From NCBI RefSeq assembly GCF_900018785.1, contig NZ_FCOY01000006.1, forward strand, positions 372,001 to 436,000: a stretch of 64,000 nucleotides of DNA. The letters are read 5' to 3'. Origin of the DNA: Xanthomonas massiliensis (GTDB lineage Bacteria; Pseudomonadota; Gammaproteobacteria; Xanthomonadales; Xanthomonadaceae). Below are positions 28,349 through 40,288 of the stretch, one piece after another; the first letter of the stretch is position 1; each line of letters opens with the position of its first letter. The notes under the pieces were generated by a model. It did no database searches. It worked only from the letters and a program-made list of their open reading frames with translations, and was not told the DNA's origin. The position numbers were made by a program, and so were the translations under genes.

Positions 28349-28729
28349 ATGTCCGACATCATCCACACCGACCGTGCCCCGGCCGCGATCGGCCCGTATT
28401 CGCAGGCGGTCAAGGCCGGCGGCACCGTGTACTTCTCCGGCCAGATCCCGCTGGACCCGGCCACCGGCGAGCTGGTCGCCGGCGGCATCGAGGCGCAGGC
28501 GCGGCAGGCGTTCGACAACCTCAAGGCAGTGGCCGAGGCGGCCGGCGGCTCGCTGGAGAAGATGGTCCGCGTCGGCCTGTTCCTGACCGACCTGGGCGAA
28601 TTCGCGCAGGTCAACGCGGTGATGCAGGACTACTTCAAGGCGCCGTTCCCGGCCCGCTCGACCATCCAGGTCGCGGCCCTGCCCAAGGGCGCGCGCTTCG
28701 AGGTCGAAGCGACCATGGTGCTCGACTGA
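28349..28729 (+). CDS. ridA: RidA family enamine/imine deaminase
   Basis: 126 aa. It hydrolyses reactive 2-aminoacrylate and related imines released by PLP enzymes. The signature AAIGPYSQAVKAGGTVYFSG is at the start, the catalytic Arg lies in FPARSTIQVAALPKGARFEVE, and the length is exact for the family. It lies 72 bp after spoT and only 4 bp before recG; the spoT-ridA-recG order is frequent in gammaproteobacteria. Confidence 0.96.
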   Translation: MSDIIHTDRAPAAIGPYSQAVKAGGTVYFSGQIPLDPATGELVAGGIEAQARQAFDNLKAVAEAAGGSLEKMVRVGLFLTDLGEFAQVNAVMQDYFKAPFPARSTIQVAALPKGARFEVEATMVLD

Positions 28730-28733
28730 CGCG

Positions 28734-30845
28734 ATGCCGCGCAGGCCGCCGCCCGCGCCCGTGCTGGCCGAGGCCGGCCGGGCGCCACTGACCTCCCTGC
28801 CGGGCGTGGGCCCGGGCATCGCCGCCAAGCTGGCCGCGCGCGGCCTGCTCACCCTGCAGGACCTGTGGCTGCACCTGCCGCTGCGCTACGAGGACCGCAC
28901 CCGGCTGGAACCCATCGCCGCCCTGCGGCCGGGCGTGCCGGCGCAGGTGGAAGGGCGGGTGCAGGCGATCGAGCGCGGTTTCCGCTACCGGCCGATGCTC
29001 CGGGTGGCGCTGGCCGATGCGTCGCACGCCACGCTGGTGCTGCGCTTCTTCCATTTCCGCGCCGCCCAGGTCGCGCAGTTCGCGGTCGGCGCGCGGGTGC
29101 GCTGCTACGGCACGCCCAAGCCCGGCCAGCACGGCCTGGAAATGGTGCATCCAAGCTACCGGGTGCTGGGCGAGGACGAGGACGAGGCGCTCGGGCAGCG
29201 CCTGGATCCGGTCTATCCGGCCGTGGAGGGCATCGGCCCGGTCGCCCTGCGGCGGCTGATCGGGCAGGCGCTGGATCGCCTCCCCGAAGGCGGCCTGCTC
29301 GAGCTGATGCCGCCGCACTGGCTGGCCCGCGCCGGCCTGCCGCCGCTGCGCGAAGCCCTGCTCACCGCCCACCGTCCGCCCGCCGATGCCGACGTGGCGG
29401 CGCTGCTGGAAGGCCGCCATCCGGCCCTGCGCCGGCTGGTGATGGAGGAGCTGCTGGCCCACCACCTCAGCCTGCGCCGCCAGCGCCTGGCGGCGCAGCG
29501 CTGGCCGGCGATGGCGATCGATCCTCCCGGGCGCCTGGCCGAGGCGCTGTGCGGGCGGCTGCCGTTCCGCCTCACCGGCGCGCAGGAGCGCGTGTTCGCG
29601 CAGATCCGCCGCGACCTGGCGCGGCCGCAGCCGATGATGCGGCTGGTGCAGGGCGACGTAGGTAGCGGCAAGACCGTCGTCGCCGCGCTGGCGGCGCTGC
29701 TGGCGGTGGAGCAGGGCGCGCAGGCGGCACTGGCCGCGCCGACCGAACTGCTGGCCGAGCAGCACCTGGCCAACCTGCGCGGCTGGCTGGAACCGCTCGG
29801 CATCAACGTCGCCTGGCTGGCCGGCAAGGTGACCGGCAAGGCGCGCGGGGAGGTCCTGGCGCAGGTCGCCGACGGCCGCGCCCAGGTGGTGGTCGGCACC
29901 CATGCGCTGATGCAGGAGGGCGTGCACTTCCATCGCCTGGCGCTGGCCATCGTCGACGAGCAGCATCGCTTCGGCGTGCACCAGCGCCTGGCGCTGCGCG
30001 ACAAGGGGCAAAAGCGCGATGGCGTGCCGCACCAGCTGGTGATGACCGCCACGCCGATCCCGCGCACCCTGGCCATGGCCGCCTATGCCGACCTGGACGT
30101 GTCGGCCATCGACGAACTGCCGCCCGGGCGCACGCCGGTGCGGACCATCGTCATCAGCGCCGAGCGCCGCGGCGAGCTGGTCGAGCGCATCCGCGCGGCC
30201 TGTGCCGAGGGGCGCCAGGCCTACTGGGTGTGCACGCTGATCGAGGAAAGCGACGAACTGGTGGCCAGCGCCGCGCAGGCCACCTCCGAGGCCCTGGCCG
30301 CGCAGTTGCCGCAGCTGCGCGTGGGCCTGGTGCACGGGCGCATGAAGGCGGCCGACAAGCAACGCGCGATGCAGGCCTTCAAGCGCGGCGACACCGACCT
30401 GCTGGTGGCCACCACGGTGATCGAGGTCGGCGTGGACGTGCCCAACGCCTCGCTGATGATCATCGAGAACGCCGAGCGCCTGGGCCTGGCCCAGTTGCAC
30501 CAGTTGCGCGGCCGGGTCGGGCGCGGAGCGACGGCATCGACCTGCGTGCTGATGTACCAGCCGCCGCTGTCGGCGATGGCGCGCGCGCGCCTGCAGACCC
30601 TGCGCGAGACCGGCGACGGCTTCGTCATCGCCGAGAAGGACCTGGAACTGCGCGGCCCGGGCGAATTGCTGGGTACCCGCCAGACCGGCCTGGCCAGTTT
30701 CCGCATCGCCGACCTGGCCCGCGACATCGACCTGCTGCCGCAGGTGCACGCGCTGGCCGACCAGATGCTGGCCGGCGCGCCGGAGCTGGCCGGACGCCTG
30801 GTGGAGCGCTGGGTCGGCAGCGCCGCCCGCTACGCCGCCGCCTGA
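28734..30845 (+). CDS. recG: ATP-dependent DNA helicase RecG
   Basis: 703 aa. RecG regresses stalled replication forks and migrates Holliday junctions. The N-terminal wedge domain begins LTSLPGVGPGIAAKLAARGL, and the OB fold follows. Helicase motifs include GDVGSGKT (307-314), DEQHRFGV (from residue 408), ATPIPRTLAM and a C-terminal RGRVGRG motif VI. The TRG region (RETGDGFVIAEKDLELRGPG) is intact. It starts 4 bp after ridA. Confidence 0.97.
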   Translation: MPRRPPPAPVLAEAGRAPLTSLPGVGPGIAAKLAARGLLTLQDLWLHLPLRYEDRTRLEPIAALRPGVPAQVEGRVQAIERGFRYRPMLRVALADASHATLVLRFFHFRAAQVAQFAVGARVRCYGTPKPGQHGLEMVHPSYRVLGEDEDEALGQRLDPVYPAVEGIGPVALRRLIGQALDRLPEGGLLELMPPHWLARAGLPPLREALLTAHRPPADADVAALLEGRHPALRRLVMEELLAHHLSLRRQRLAAQRWPAMAIDPPGRLAEALCGRLPFRLTGAQERVFAQIRRDLARPQPMMRLVQGDVGSGKTVVAALAALLAVEQGAQAALAAPTELLAEQHLANLRGWLEPLGINVAWLAGKVTGKARGEVLAQVADGRAQVVVGTHALMQEGVHFHRLALAIVDEQHRFGVHQRLALRDKGQKRDGVPHQLVMTATPIPRTLAMAAYADLDVSAIDELPPGRTPVRTIVISAERRGELVERIRAACAEGRQAYWVCTLIEESDELVASAAQATSEALAAQLPQLRVGLVHGRMKAADKQRAMQAFKRGDTDLLVATTVIEVGVDVPNASLMIIENAERLGLAQLHQLRGRVGRGATASTCVLMYQPPLSAMARARLQTLRETGDGFVIAEKDLELRGPGELLGTRQTGLASFRIADLARDIDLLPQVHALADQMLAGAPELAGRLVERWVGSAARYAAA

Positions 30846-30921
30846 ACGCCGCCGGCGGCGCGTTGCCTGGCCCGGGCCGCCAATGCCAGACTCGGCGGCC
30901 GATACGAACGACGACGACGAG

Positions 30922-31857
30922 ATGGAACAGAAGATCCCGCTACTGATCGACACCGACCCGGGTGTCGACGACGCCCTGGCCCTGCTGATGGCCTTCGACG
31001 ACCGCCGCCACGACGTGGTCGGCCTGACCATCGCCGCCGGCAACGTCGGCCTGGAATACACCGTGCGCAATGCGCTCAAGCTGTGCGAGGTGGCCGGGCG
31101 CGAGGACGTGCCGGTGTTCGCCGGCTGTCCCGGCCCGCTGGTGCTGCCGGCCGAGGATGCGGCCCACGTGCACGGCCGCGACGGCTTCGGCGACGTGGAC
31201 CTGCCCGCGCCGGCCCGCCAGGCCGAGGCCGAGCACGCGGCGCAGGCGATCCTGCGGCTGTCGCATGTCCATGCCGGGCGCCTGCTGCTGGTGGCGCTCG
31301 GTCCGCTGACCAACATCGCCCTGGCGCTGAAGCTCGATCCCACGCTGCCCGAGCGGGTGGCGCGCTTCGTGGTGATGGGCGGGGCGATCCACGGCCACGG
31401 CAACATCACCCCGGTGGCCGAGTTCAACATCGCCTTCGACCCGGAGGCCGCGCACATCGTGCTGTCGGCGTTCCCGCGCTACGAGCTGGCCGACTGGGAG
31501 GCGACGCTGGCCCATGGCCTGCCGCACCGCCGGGTCAACCGCTGGCTGGCCGCCGACGACGCGCGCGCGCGCTTCTACGAGCTGATCTCGCGCAAGACCC
31601 GGCTGTGGTCGGAGGACGGGCGCGGGGAGCTGTGGTTCGCCGCCGACGCGCTGGCCATGGCGCTGGCGCTGGACCCCGGGCACGCCGAGGAAATCCAGGA
31701 GCGCCCGCTGCAGGTCGAGCTGGATGGCCGCCTCACCCGCGGCGCCACCGTGGTCGACTGGAACCGCCAGACCGGGCGGCCGGACAATGCGGCGATGCTG
31801 GTGCGCTATCGCCAGGACGCCTTCGAGGCGCGGGTGGCCGCCGCCGTCGGTGCCTGA
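30922..31857 (+). CDS. nucleoside hydrolase (IUNH family)
   Basis: 311 aa. It cleaves ribonucleosides to base plus ribose. The calcium/ribose site LIDTDPGVDDALALLM is at residues 8-23; VVMGGAIHGHGNITPVAEFN and the late TVVDWNRQTGRPDNAAML block carry the remaining ligands. The ATG at 30883 would add 13 acidic residues and cannot be excluded. Whether it prefers purine or pyrimidine nucleosides cannot be told. It is 76 bp after recG. Confidence 0.93.
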   Translation: MEQKIPLLIDTDPGVDDALALLMAFDDRRHDVVGLTIAAGNVGLEYTVRNALKLCEVAGREDVPVFAGCPGPLVLPAEDAAHVHGRDGFGDVDLPAPARQAEAEHAAQAILRLSHVHAGRLLLVALGPLTNIALALKLDPTLPERVARFVVMGGAIHGHGNITPVAEFNIAFDPEAAHIVLSAFPRYELADWEATLAHGLPHRRVNRWLAADDARARFYELISRKTRLWSEDGRGELWFAADALAMALALDPGHAEEIQERPLQVELDGRLTRGATVVDWNRQTGRPDNAAMLVRYRQDAFEARVAAAVGA

Positions 31858-31876
31858 GTGCGCGGACCTGCCGGGC

Positions 31877-31906
31877 TTGCACGGACCCGGCAGGCCTGTC
31901 TATAAT
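31877..31906 (+). promoter_or_regulatory. sigma70-type promoter for rpmE2
   Basis: TTGCAC (31877-31882), an 18-bp spacer and a perfect TATAAT (31901-31906) lie 38 bp before the L31 ATG. No Zur-like palindrome was recognised. Confidence 0.75.
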
Positions 31907-31944
31907 CCTCGGCTTGTCCAGTCGCAATTGAACGGTGCGCGACC

Positions 31945-32187
31945 ATGAAGGCCGACATCCATCCTGATTACCACGACGTCGTGTTCCACGACGTGACCTC
32001 CGATTTCAAGTTCTTGACCCGCTCCACGATGACGTCCAAGGAGACGGTCAAGTGGGAGGACGGTCAGGAGTACCCGTTGGTCAAGGTGGAAATCTCCTCC
32101 GCTTCGCATCCGTTCTACACGGGCAAGCACAAGGTGATCGACACCAGCGGCCGCATCGACAAGTTCCAGAAGCGCTACGCGCGCTGA
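31945..32187 (+). CDS. rpmE2: 50S ribosomal protein L31, type B (zinc-free)
   Basis: 80 aa. [20 protein letters not shown] and the C-terminal [20 protein letters not shown] are typical of L31. There is no cysteine at all, so the zinc-binding CxxC of type A L31 is absent and this is the type B paralogue. In many bacteria type B is made under zinc shortage; here a strong consensus promoter suggests constitutive use, as expected if it is the only L31. It is a single-gene unit with its own promoter and terminator. Confidence 0.95.
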   Translation: MKADIHPDYHDVVFHDVTSDFKFLTRSTMTSKETVKWEDGQEYPLVKVEISSASHPFYTGKHKVIDTSGRIDKFQKRYAR

Positions 32188-32210
32188 CGGATCTTCCGCT
32201 GTGGCACAGG

Positions 32211-32243
32211 ACGGCCGCGCCAGTCGCGGCCGTTTTGCGTTTA
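32211..32243 (+). terminator. rho-independent terminator after rpmE2
   Basis: Arms ACGGCCGCG (32211-32219) and CGCGGCCGT (32225-32233) form a 9-bp stem with a five-base loop, followed by TTTGCGTTTA. Confidence 0.85.
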
Positions 32244-32418
32244 CGGGCGGGGTGCGGCAAGGCCGTCTAGTCGCAAGGCGGCCCCGGGTGAATACGACTT
32301 CAGTCTAAGGCGGCGGTTATGCTGCTATGCGATAATGGCGCGATCCATGGCACGGCCATGGACTTGTCACCGCGCCTGTCGCACATGCCGCGCAGGCGAC
32401 TTCCACGAGGAGTTCGCT

Positions 32419-33708
<1,290 letters not shown>

Positions 33709-33736
33709 GTCCCGACGCGCTGTCGTCCGTTCCTGC

Positions 33737-33770
33737 GAAGCCGCGGCTGGTCCGCGGCTTCGTCGTTTCT
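33737..33770 (+). terminator. rho-independent terminator after gltA
   Basis: GAAGCCGCGG (33737-33746) pairs with CCGCGGCTTC (33752-33761) around a five-base loop; GTCGTTTCT follows. The T-tract is weak. Confidence 0.7.
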
Positions 33771-34450
33771 GGAACACCACGTGGGCATCGCGGGGAAAGC
33801 GGCGTGTCTCCGGCCGCGCACGTGGTTTCCCGGCGGCCGAAGGCGGGCTGGCGCCCGGCGACGGGTGCCTCTGCAGGGTGTCCCTCGCCGGGAGGCATCG
33901 CCTCGGGCGGTATCGCATGGGTATGGCCGGCCGCCGGCAGGCCCGGGCAGGTAACGCGGGCAGTGGGGCACGTGCCGGCAAGCCGCGGCTGCGCCCCGTG
34001 CAACCGTGTCGGTTGCTCCCTTCCGGGAGTAGCGTCGTCCGGGCTTGCGGGGAGAGCGGGAGGTGTCCGCGGCGGGATCGCCGAACGAGCCGAAATGCGG
34101 ATGCGATCGTGCGCGGTGTGCGGGCGAGCCGCCAGGGGCGCGACCGGCAGGTGCGGGGCGCGAGCTCCAGTGCCTCGCGCGCCGGGTCGGTCCGGTCAGC
34201 AGTCGCGCCCGGCAAGGCAGGGCATGTCCGGTCAGGAGGAAGAGGGCATTGCATTCGGCCGGATTTGGCCACTTCGACTATTTCTACCGGGTGCGCCTTC
34301 CGGGCCGGGCCTGCGGATGGGCGCCGGTCGCCGGATCCGTTCCGGCGGCTGCCTGCACGATGCGCGAATGCCCGCGAACGGCCGACCCACGGCGACCAAT
34401 CCGGGGCGGCCGGGCCGCGGCGGCAGGGCGAAGCGAGAGGCGCCGCCCCG
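33771..34450. other. stretch of about 680 bp without a convincing gene
   Basis: Open frames exist on both strands because of high GC, but they are rich in Arg, Gly and Pro, lack starts with SD and resemble no family. No tRNA, IS end or repeat array was seen. It may be decayed sequence or house an unrecognised small RNA. Confidence 0.5.
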
Positions 34451-35113
34451 CTAGCCGGGCGCCGGAATACGCGCCGTATCGCCGGCGGGCGGCTCCCCGT
34501 CCTGGAGCAACTGGCGCAGCTGCGCGAGCGATGCGCGCGGCATCGGTTTCTCGTCGACGGGCGAGAGCGGGGCCTGGCGCAGGGCGTCGTAGGGCAGCAC
34601 GGTCAGGTCGAAGACCAGGTCCTCGGCGCTGAAGCGCCACACCGGGAAGTCGCCGGTACGGCTGCGGTCCAGACGCAGGCGTCGCGCGCGCGACTCGGCC
34701 GGGATGCGGTGCTCCTCCAGGAAGCGTTGCACCGCGTCGGCATCGTCGCTGTGCAGCTGCAGCAGCACCGGCGCGTTGGCGTCGGCGGTGCCGTCCAGCA
34801 CCGGGCCGACCAGCCGCGGGGAGAACACCGCGAAAAACTCCAGGGCGCGCGCGGCAGCCTGGCGGCGCTGCACCAGGTCGCCGGCATGGCCGGGGCCGGC
34901 GAACAGGCGCTGGTACTCGCGCAATGCCTGCTCGATCTCGCGGTTGCGCGGCAGCGAGGCGTCGTCGTGGATGCCCAGCCGGCTGGCGGCCTTGAGCTTG
35001 GCCTGGTGGTAGTCGTGGATGCCGCTCTCGCTCATCAGCCGGGCGGCCTCGTGGGCGACGCGGTGGCGGCGCTCGCGCGTGCGGATCTCGACGTGTTGCC
35101 GGGCGCGGTGCAT
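34451..35113 (-). CDS. hypothetical protein, 220 aa
   Basis: I do not recognise the family with confidence. The N-terminal 45 residues are strongly basic and helical (EIRTRERRHRVAHEAARLMS, then YHQAKLKAASRLGI). The middle part (AARALEFFAVFSPRLVGPVL; DDADAVQRFLEEHRIP) looks like an alpha/beta domain, and the end is Pro-rich. Nucleotidyltransferase-like folds have a comparable layout, but I see no catalytic Gx(G/S)...DxD signature. ATG 35113 is chosen because residues upstream in frame are low-complexity. It lies 121 bp downstream of mrcA on the same strand. Confidence 0.75.
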   Translation of the reverse strand: MHRARQHVEIRTRERRHRVAHEAARLMSESGIHDYHQAKLKAASRLGIHDDASLPRNREIEQALREYQRLFAGPGHAGDLVQRRQAAARALEFFAVFSPRLVGPVLDGTADANAPVLLQLHSDDADAVQRFLEEHRIPAESRARRLRLDRSRTGDFPVWRFSAEDLVFDLTVLPYDALRQAPLSPVDEKPMPRASLAQLRQLLQDGEPPAGDTARIPAPG

Positions 35114-35234
35114 GGCGATCGTCCCCCTTGCATGGTGCCAGCAGGCAATGTAGCGCAGGCCCGCTGGCGCCTGCATGACCGTGCCGGTCCCGGGGACGGG
35201 GCGCGCCGCCGTCCGTGGCGCGCGCCGGGCCGGT

Positions 35235-37679
35235 TCAGAAAATGTCGAAGGCCTGCTGCTCGTCCTGGGCATCCTGCTGGGTGGCGTCGTATTGCTGCAG
35301 GCGGTCCAGGTCCTCGGCCTTGACCCACTCGGTGGCGCCGTTGAGCGTGGCCTGGACCATGTCCGCCGGCGGATCGTTGCCGGCCAGCGGCTGGCCCTCG
35401 AGCGCCACGCGCATGTAGTCGATCCAGATCGGCAGCGCGGCCTTGCCGCCGTACTCGCGGTAGCCCAGCGACTGGAAGTCGTCGCGCCCCACCCACACCG
35501 TGGTCACGTAGTTCGCGCCGAACCCCGAGAACCACGCATCGCGGTGGTCGTTGGTCGAGCCGGTCTTGCCGCCCACGTCCGCGCGGTCGAGCACCTTGGC
35601 GGCGGTGCCGGTGCCGCGCTGGACCACGTCGCGCATCATCGATACCAGCTGGTAGGCGGTGCGCGGGTCGATCGCGCGCGGCGCGGCGGAGCCCGGTGCG
35701 GTCGTCGCGGGTGTCGGCGTCGGTGCCGGCACGGTGGCCGTGGCGGCGCCGGCCGCCGCAGGCGGCGTCGCGCTGCCGAAGTTGAATCCGTCCACCACCT
35801 GGTTCTCGGGCGCCTGCGGTGCGTTGCCGGCAGCCGTGCCGACACAGCTGCGGCAGGCCATTTCCGGGGTGGCCTGGAACACCGGCTTGCCGTCGCGGTC
35901 GCTCACCTTGTCGATGAACCAGGGGGTGATGCGCGAGCCGCCGTTGACGAAGGTGGCGTAGCCGCGCGCCACCGACAGCGGGGTCAGCGAGGCGGTGCCC
36001 AGCGACATCGACAGATTGGGCGGCAGTTCGGCCTCGTCGAAGCCGAACTGACTGATGTACTTGCGCGCGTAGTCCACGCCGATGGCATCGAGCAGGCGCA
36101 CCGAGACCAGGTTGCGCGACTGCACCAGCGCCTCGCGCAGGCGCATCGGGCCGCGGAAGCCGCCGCCGTCGTTCTGCGGCGACCAGGTCTTGCCGCGACG
36201 GTCGCGGAATACCACCGGGGCGTCGAGCACGATCGAGGCCGGGTTGAAGCCCTTGTCAAAGGCGGCGGCATAGACGAACGGCTTGAAGCTCGAACCGGGC
36301 TGGCGCCGGGCCTGGGTGGCGCGGTTGAACTTGTTGCCGGCATAGCTGAAGCCGCCGACCAGCGCCTTGAGCGCGCCGCTGTCCGCATCCAGGGACACCA
36401 GTGCGGCCTGCGCGCGCGGCAGTTCGTCGAGCACCCACTGTGGTTCCTTCATGCGCTCCTCGCCGGCGCGCACGCGCACCAGGTCGCCGCGCTTGAGCAA
36501 TGCGGCCGGGGTGCGCCCGGTCCACTTGCTCGAGGCGGCGGTCAGGTCCAGTTCGCGGCGGTCGGCCAGTACCACCCGCGCCCCGCCGTCGCTGGCGGTC
36601 GCGGCGACGATGGCCGGCATCAGCCCGGCCTGGGAAGGAATGCCGGCCAGCTGCGCGGCGATGCCGGCCGCGGTGGCGTCGGCGGCCAGGTCGAAGTGGC
36701 GTTCCGCGCCATGCCAGCCGTGGCGGTGGTCGTACAGCAGCAGGCCGTCGCGCACGGCGCGTTCGGCCGCGGCCTGCAGCCGGGCGTCGATCGTGGTGGT
36801 GACCCGGTAGCCCTGGTCGAGCACGTCGCCGCCGTAGCGGGCGATCATCTCCTGGCGCACCATCTCGGCCACGTAGGGCGCGTCCACCTGCACCGGCGGT
36901 TCGTGCGGGCGCGCATGCATCGGCACCGCCTTGGCGGCGTCGGCCTCGGCCTGGGTGACGAAGCCCAGGTCGGCCATGCGCTGCAGCACGTAGTAGTCGC
37001 GGCGCTCGCGGGCGCGCTCGGGGTTGCTGATCGGGTTGCCGCTGGAGGGGAACTTGGGGATGCCGGCCAGCGAGGCCATCTCGTCCAGGTCGAGCTGGTC
37101 CAGGGACTTGCCGAAGTAGTACTCGGACGCGGCGGCCACGCCGTAGGCGCGGTTGCCGAAGAAGGTCTTGTTCAAGTACAGGTCGAGGATCTCGTCCTTG
37201 CTCAGCTCGCTCTCGATCTTGCGCGCCAGCAGGATCTCGGCCAGCTTGCGGGTGTAGCTGTACTCGGAGCTCAGGAAGAACTGGCGCGCGACCTGCTGGG
37301 TGATGGTCGAGCCGCCGGGCACGCGCTTGGCGTCGGTGGTGGCCAGCAGCCAGACCGCGCGGGCGATGCCCTTGTAGTCCACGCCGCCGTGCTCGTAGAA
37401 GCGCGCGTCCTCGGTGGCCAGGAAGGCCTGCTTCAGGCGCTCGGGCACCTGGTCGATGGCCACCGGATAGCGCCGCATCTCGCCGAACACGGCCATCAGC
37501 TGGCCGTCGCTGGCGTAGACGTACATCGGCTCCTGCCACTCGACCTTGCGCAGGGACTGCACGTCCGGCAGCTTGGAGGCGACGACGTAGTACAGGCCGC
37601 CGGCCGCCAGGCACCCGAGCAGGACGAGAACGACGAACGTGGCTGCCAGCCAGCGCAGCCAACGGCGGAGACGGGGCAT
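35235..37679 (-). CDS. mrcA: penicillin-binding protein 1A
   Basis: 814 aa, a class A PBP that polymerises and crosslinks peptidoglycan. A membrane anchor spans residues about 10-35. In the GT51 glycosyltransferase domain the catalytic Glu is E90 ([16 protein letters not shown]), followed by [12 protein letters not shown]. In the transpeptidase domain SSFK is at 463-466 (Ser463 nucleophile), SRN at 521-523, and the third motif reads GGKTGST. An Ala/Thr/Pro-rich linker lies between SRN and KTG. The ATG at 37679 gives the anchor right at the N-terminus. It is divergent from pilM, the usual gammaproteobacterial layout. Confidence 0.97.
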   Translation of the reverse strand: MPRLRRWLRWLAATFVVLVLLGCLAAGGLYYVVASKLPDVQSLRKVEWQEPMYVYASDGQLMAVFGEMRRYPVAIDQVPERLKQAFLATEDARFYEHGGVDYKGIARAVWLLATTDAKRVPGGSTITQQVARQFFLSSEYSYTRKLAEILLARKIESELSKDEILDLYLNKTFFGNRAYGVAAASEYYFGKSLDQLDLDEMASLAGIPKFPSSGNPISNPERARERRDYYVLQRMADLGFVTQAEADAAKAVPMHARPHEPPVQVDAPYVAEMVRQEMIARYGGDVLDQGYRVTTTIDARLQAAAERAVRDGLLLYDHRHGWHGAERHFDLAADATAAGIAAQLAGIPSQAGLMPAIVAATASDGGARVVLADRRELDLTAASSKWTGRTPAALLKRGDLVRVRAGEERMKEPQWVLDELPRAQAALVSLDADSGALKALVGGFSYAGNKFNRATQARRQPGSSFKPFVYAAAFDKGFNPASIVLDAPVVFRDRRGKTWSPQNDGGGFRGPMRLREALVQSRNLVSVRLLDAIGVDYARKYISQFGFDEAELPPNLSMSLGTASLTPLSVARGYATFVNGGSRITPWFIDKVSDRDGKPVFQATPEMACRSCVGTAAGNAPQAPENQVVDGFNFGSATPPAAAGAATATVPAPTPTPATTAPGSAAPRAIDPRTAYQLVSMMRDVVQRGTGTAAKVLDRADVGGKTGSTNDHRDAWFSGFGANYVTTVWVGRDDFQSLGYREYGGKAALPIWIDYMRVALEGQPLAGNDPPADMVQATLNGATEWVKAEDLDRLQQYDATQQDAQDEQQAFDIF

Positions 37680-37757
37680 CGACGGGTTCCGATTGCGAAT
37701 TTTCCGGCCGCAGAGTATAGATGACGCCCGGCGCGGCCGTGGCCGTGCCGGCGAATC

Positions 37758-37776
37758 GGGGGATTGGGGGTTGGGG
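37758..37776 (+). other. G-run cluster in the mrcA-pilM spacer
   Basis: Three runs of four or five G (37758-37762, 37766-37770, 37773-37776) are separated by only ATT and TT; further G runs follow near 37793-37802. This could form a G-quadruplex on the plus strand in the mrcA-pilM divergent promoter region. It rests on sequence pattern only. Confidence 0.35.
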
Positions 37777-37825
37777 TATCCGGCTTCCAGGACGGGACGG
37801 GGATCCCGGCTTGGGGTGTCGGGGA

Positions 37826-37854
37826 TTGCCAAATCCGGCGATCTCGTTATTAAT
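37826..37854 (+). promoter_or_regulatory. candidate promoter for pilMNOPQ
   Basis: TTGCCA (37826-37831), a 17-bp spacer and ATTAAT (37849-37854) lie about 57 bp before the pilM start. They occupy the one AT-rich patch of the spacer. Confidence 0.45.
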
Positions 37855-37887
37855 GCGCGGGCGCTGAATGCGTATTCCAGTTCGTAG

Positions 37888-38969
<1,082 letters not shown>

Positions 38970-38970
<1 letters not shown>

Positions 38971-39611
38971 TGGCAAAGATCAATCTTCTGCCGTGGCGCG
39001 CCGAGCGCCGCAAGCAGCGCCAGCGCGAGTTCTACACGATGCTCGGCCTGTCGGCGGTGGCCGGCGTGGTGCTTTCGGCGCTGATCTGGTTCTACTACGA
39101 CCGCCAGATCGACGGCCAGAACGAGCGCAACGCGTTCCTGCAGGCCGAGATCGAGAAGGTGCAGGCGCAGAACAAGGAGATCGACCAGCTCGACAAGCAG
39201 CGCGACCGCCTGCTGGCGCGCAAGAAGGTCATCGAGGAGCTGCAGTCCAACCGCTCGCAGATGGTGCACCTGTTCGATTCGCTGGTGCGCACGATTCCCG
39301 ACGGCGTGGTGCTGACCTCGCTCAAGCAGGAAGGCGACATCCTCACGTTGCAGGGCCGTTCCCAGTCCAACGCGCGGGTGAGCACCTACATGCGCAACCT
39401 GGAGGGGGCGGGCTGGATGACCCAGCCGGAGCTCTCGATCATCGAGGCCAAGGGCGCCGACAAGGGCGACGGGGCGACCCTGCGCGACCTGAAGTCGCTG
39501 CCCTACGTGTTCACCCTCAGCGTGCACCTGTCCAATCCGAATGCGACCAAGGCCGACGACGGGAAGACCCCGCCGCAGGGCCAGGCCGCGGCGCAGGGGA
39601 ATGCGTCATGA
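38970..39611 (+). CDS. pilN: type IV pilus assembly protein PilN
   Basis: 213 aa. The cytoplasmic N-terminus MAKINLLPWRAERR carries the conserved INLLPWR motif that docks on PilM. One membrane helix spans about residues 25-45 (AVAGVVLSALIWFYY). A periplasmic coiled coil (LQAEIEKVQAQNKEIDQLDK) and a ferredoxin-like domain follow. It shares its first base with the pilM stop (TGATG) and overlaps pilO by 4 bp. Confidence 0.96.
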
Positions 39612-40288
39612 GCGCCAAGAAATTCAAGATCAGCGACCTGGATTTCAACAACATCGGCAGCTGGCCGCAGCAGGCCAAGCTCGTCTTCTGCGTGCTGGTG
39701 GGCCTGTTCATCGTGGTCATGGCCTGGTTCCTGCTGATCCGCGGCGAGCGCGAGGACCTGGCCGGCCTGGAGCAGAAGGAGACCGACCTGCGCGCCACGT
39801 TCGAGAAGGAACAGGGACGCGCGGTCAACCTGGAGCCGCTCAAGCAGCAGCTGGCGCAGATGGAGCAGGCGCTGCAGCAGATGCTGCGCCAGCTGCCCAG
39901 CAAGACCGAGATGCCCGACCTGATCATCGACATCTCCCAGACCGCGCTTTCCAGCGGCCTGGCCAACGAGCTGTTCCAGCCCGGCCCGGAGACCCCGCGC
40001 GAGTTCTACGCGGAGAAGCCGATCGCGCTGCGCATGGTCGGCAGCTACCACCAGTTCGGCGCCTTCGTCAGCGGCGTGGCTTCGCTGCCGCGCGTGGTGA
40101 TCCTGACCATGCACGACATCAACCTCAAGCCCAAGGATCCCAAGAGCGGGATCACCGGGCGCAGCGGCGACCTGGAACTGTCGGGCACGGTCAAGACCTA
40201 CCGCTACCTGGACGACGACGAAACCGCCGCGCAGGAGAAGGCCGCGGCCGAGGCCAAGAAGCCGGCCGGCAAGGGAGGTGCGGCATGA
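39608..40288 (+). CDS. pilO: type IV pilus assembly protein PilO
   Basis: 226 aa. A short cytoplasmic segment is followed by one membrane helix (LVFCVLVGLFIVVMAWFLLI, residues about 25-45), a coiled coil rich in Glu/Gln, and a ferredoxin-like core (YHQFGAFVSGVASLPRVVIL). It heterodimerises with PilN. The C-terminal tail is Lys/Ala/Glu-rich. It overlaps pilN and pilP by 4 bp each. Confidence 0.95.
   Translation: MSAKKFKISDLDFNNIGSWPQQAKLVFCVLVGLFIVVMAWFLLIRGEREDLAGLEQKETDLRATFEKEQGRAVNLEPLKQQLAQMEQALQQMLRQLPSKTEMPDLIIDISQTALSSGLANELFQPGPETPREFYAEKPIALRMVGSYHQFGAFVSGVASLPRVVILTMHDINLKPKDPKSGITGRSGDLELSGTVKTYRYLDDDETAAQEKAAAEAKKPAGKGGAA

Noticed and set aside
26081-28852. Open frame of 923 codons opposite spoT
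   Set aside because: It is a GC-driven antisense frame; its product is His/Gln/Arg-rich with no family features, while spoT on the other strand is complete.
28635-31457. Long minus-strand frame opposite recG and the nucleoside hydrolase
   Set aside because: It spans two unrelated recognised genes and matches no protein family.
34045-34632. Plus-strand frame of 195 codons behind gltA
   Set aside because: Arg/Ala/Gly-rich with no SD; it runs into the opposite-strand gene at 34451 and lacks family resemblance.
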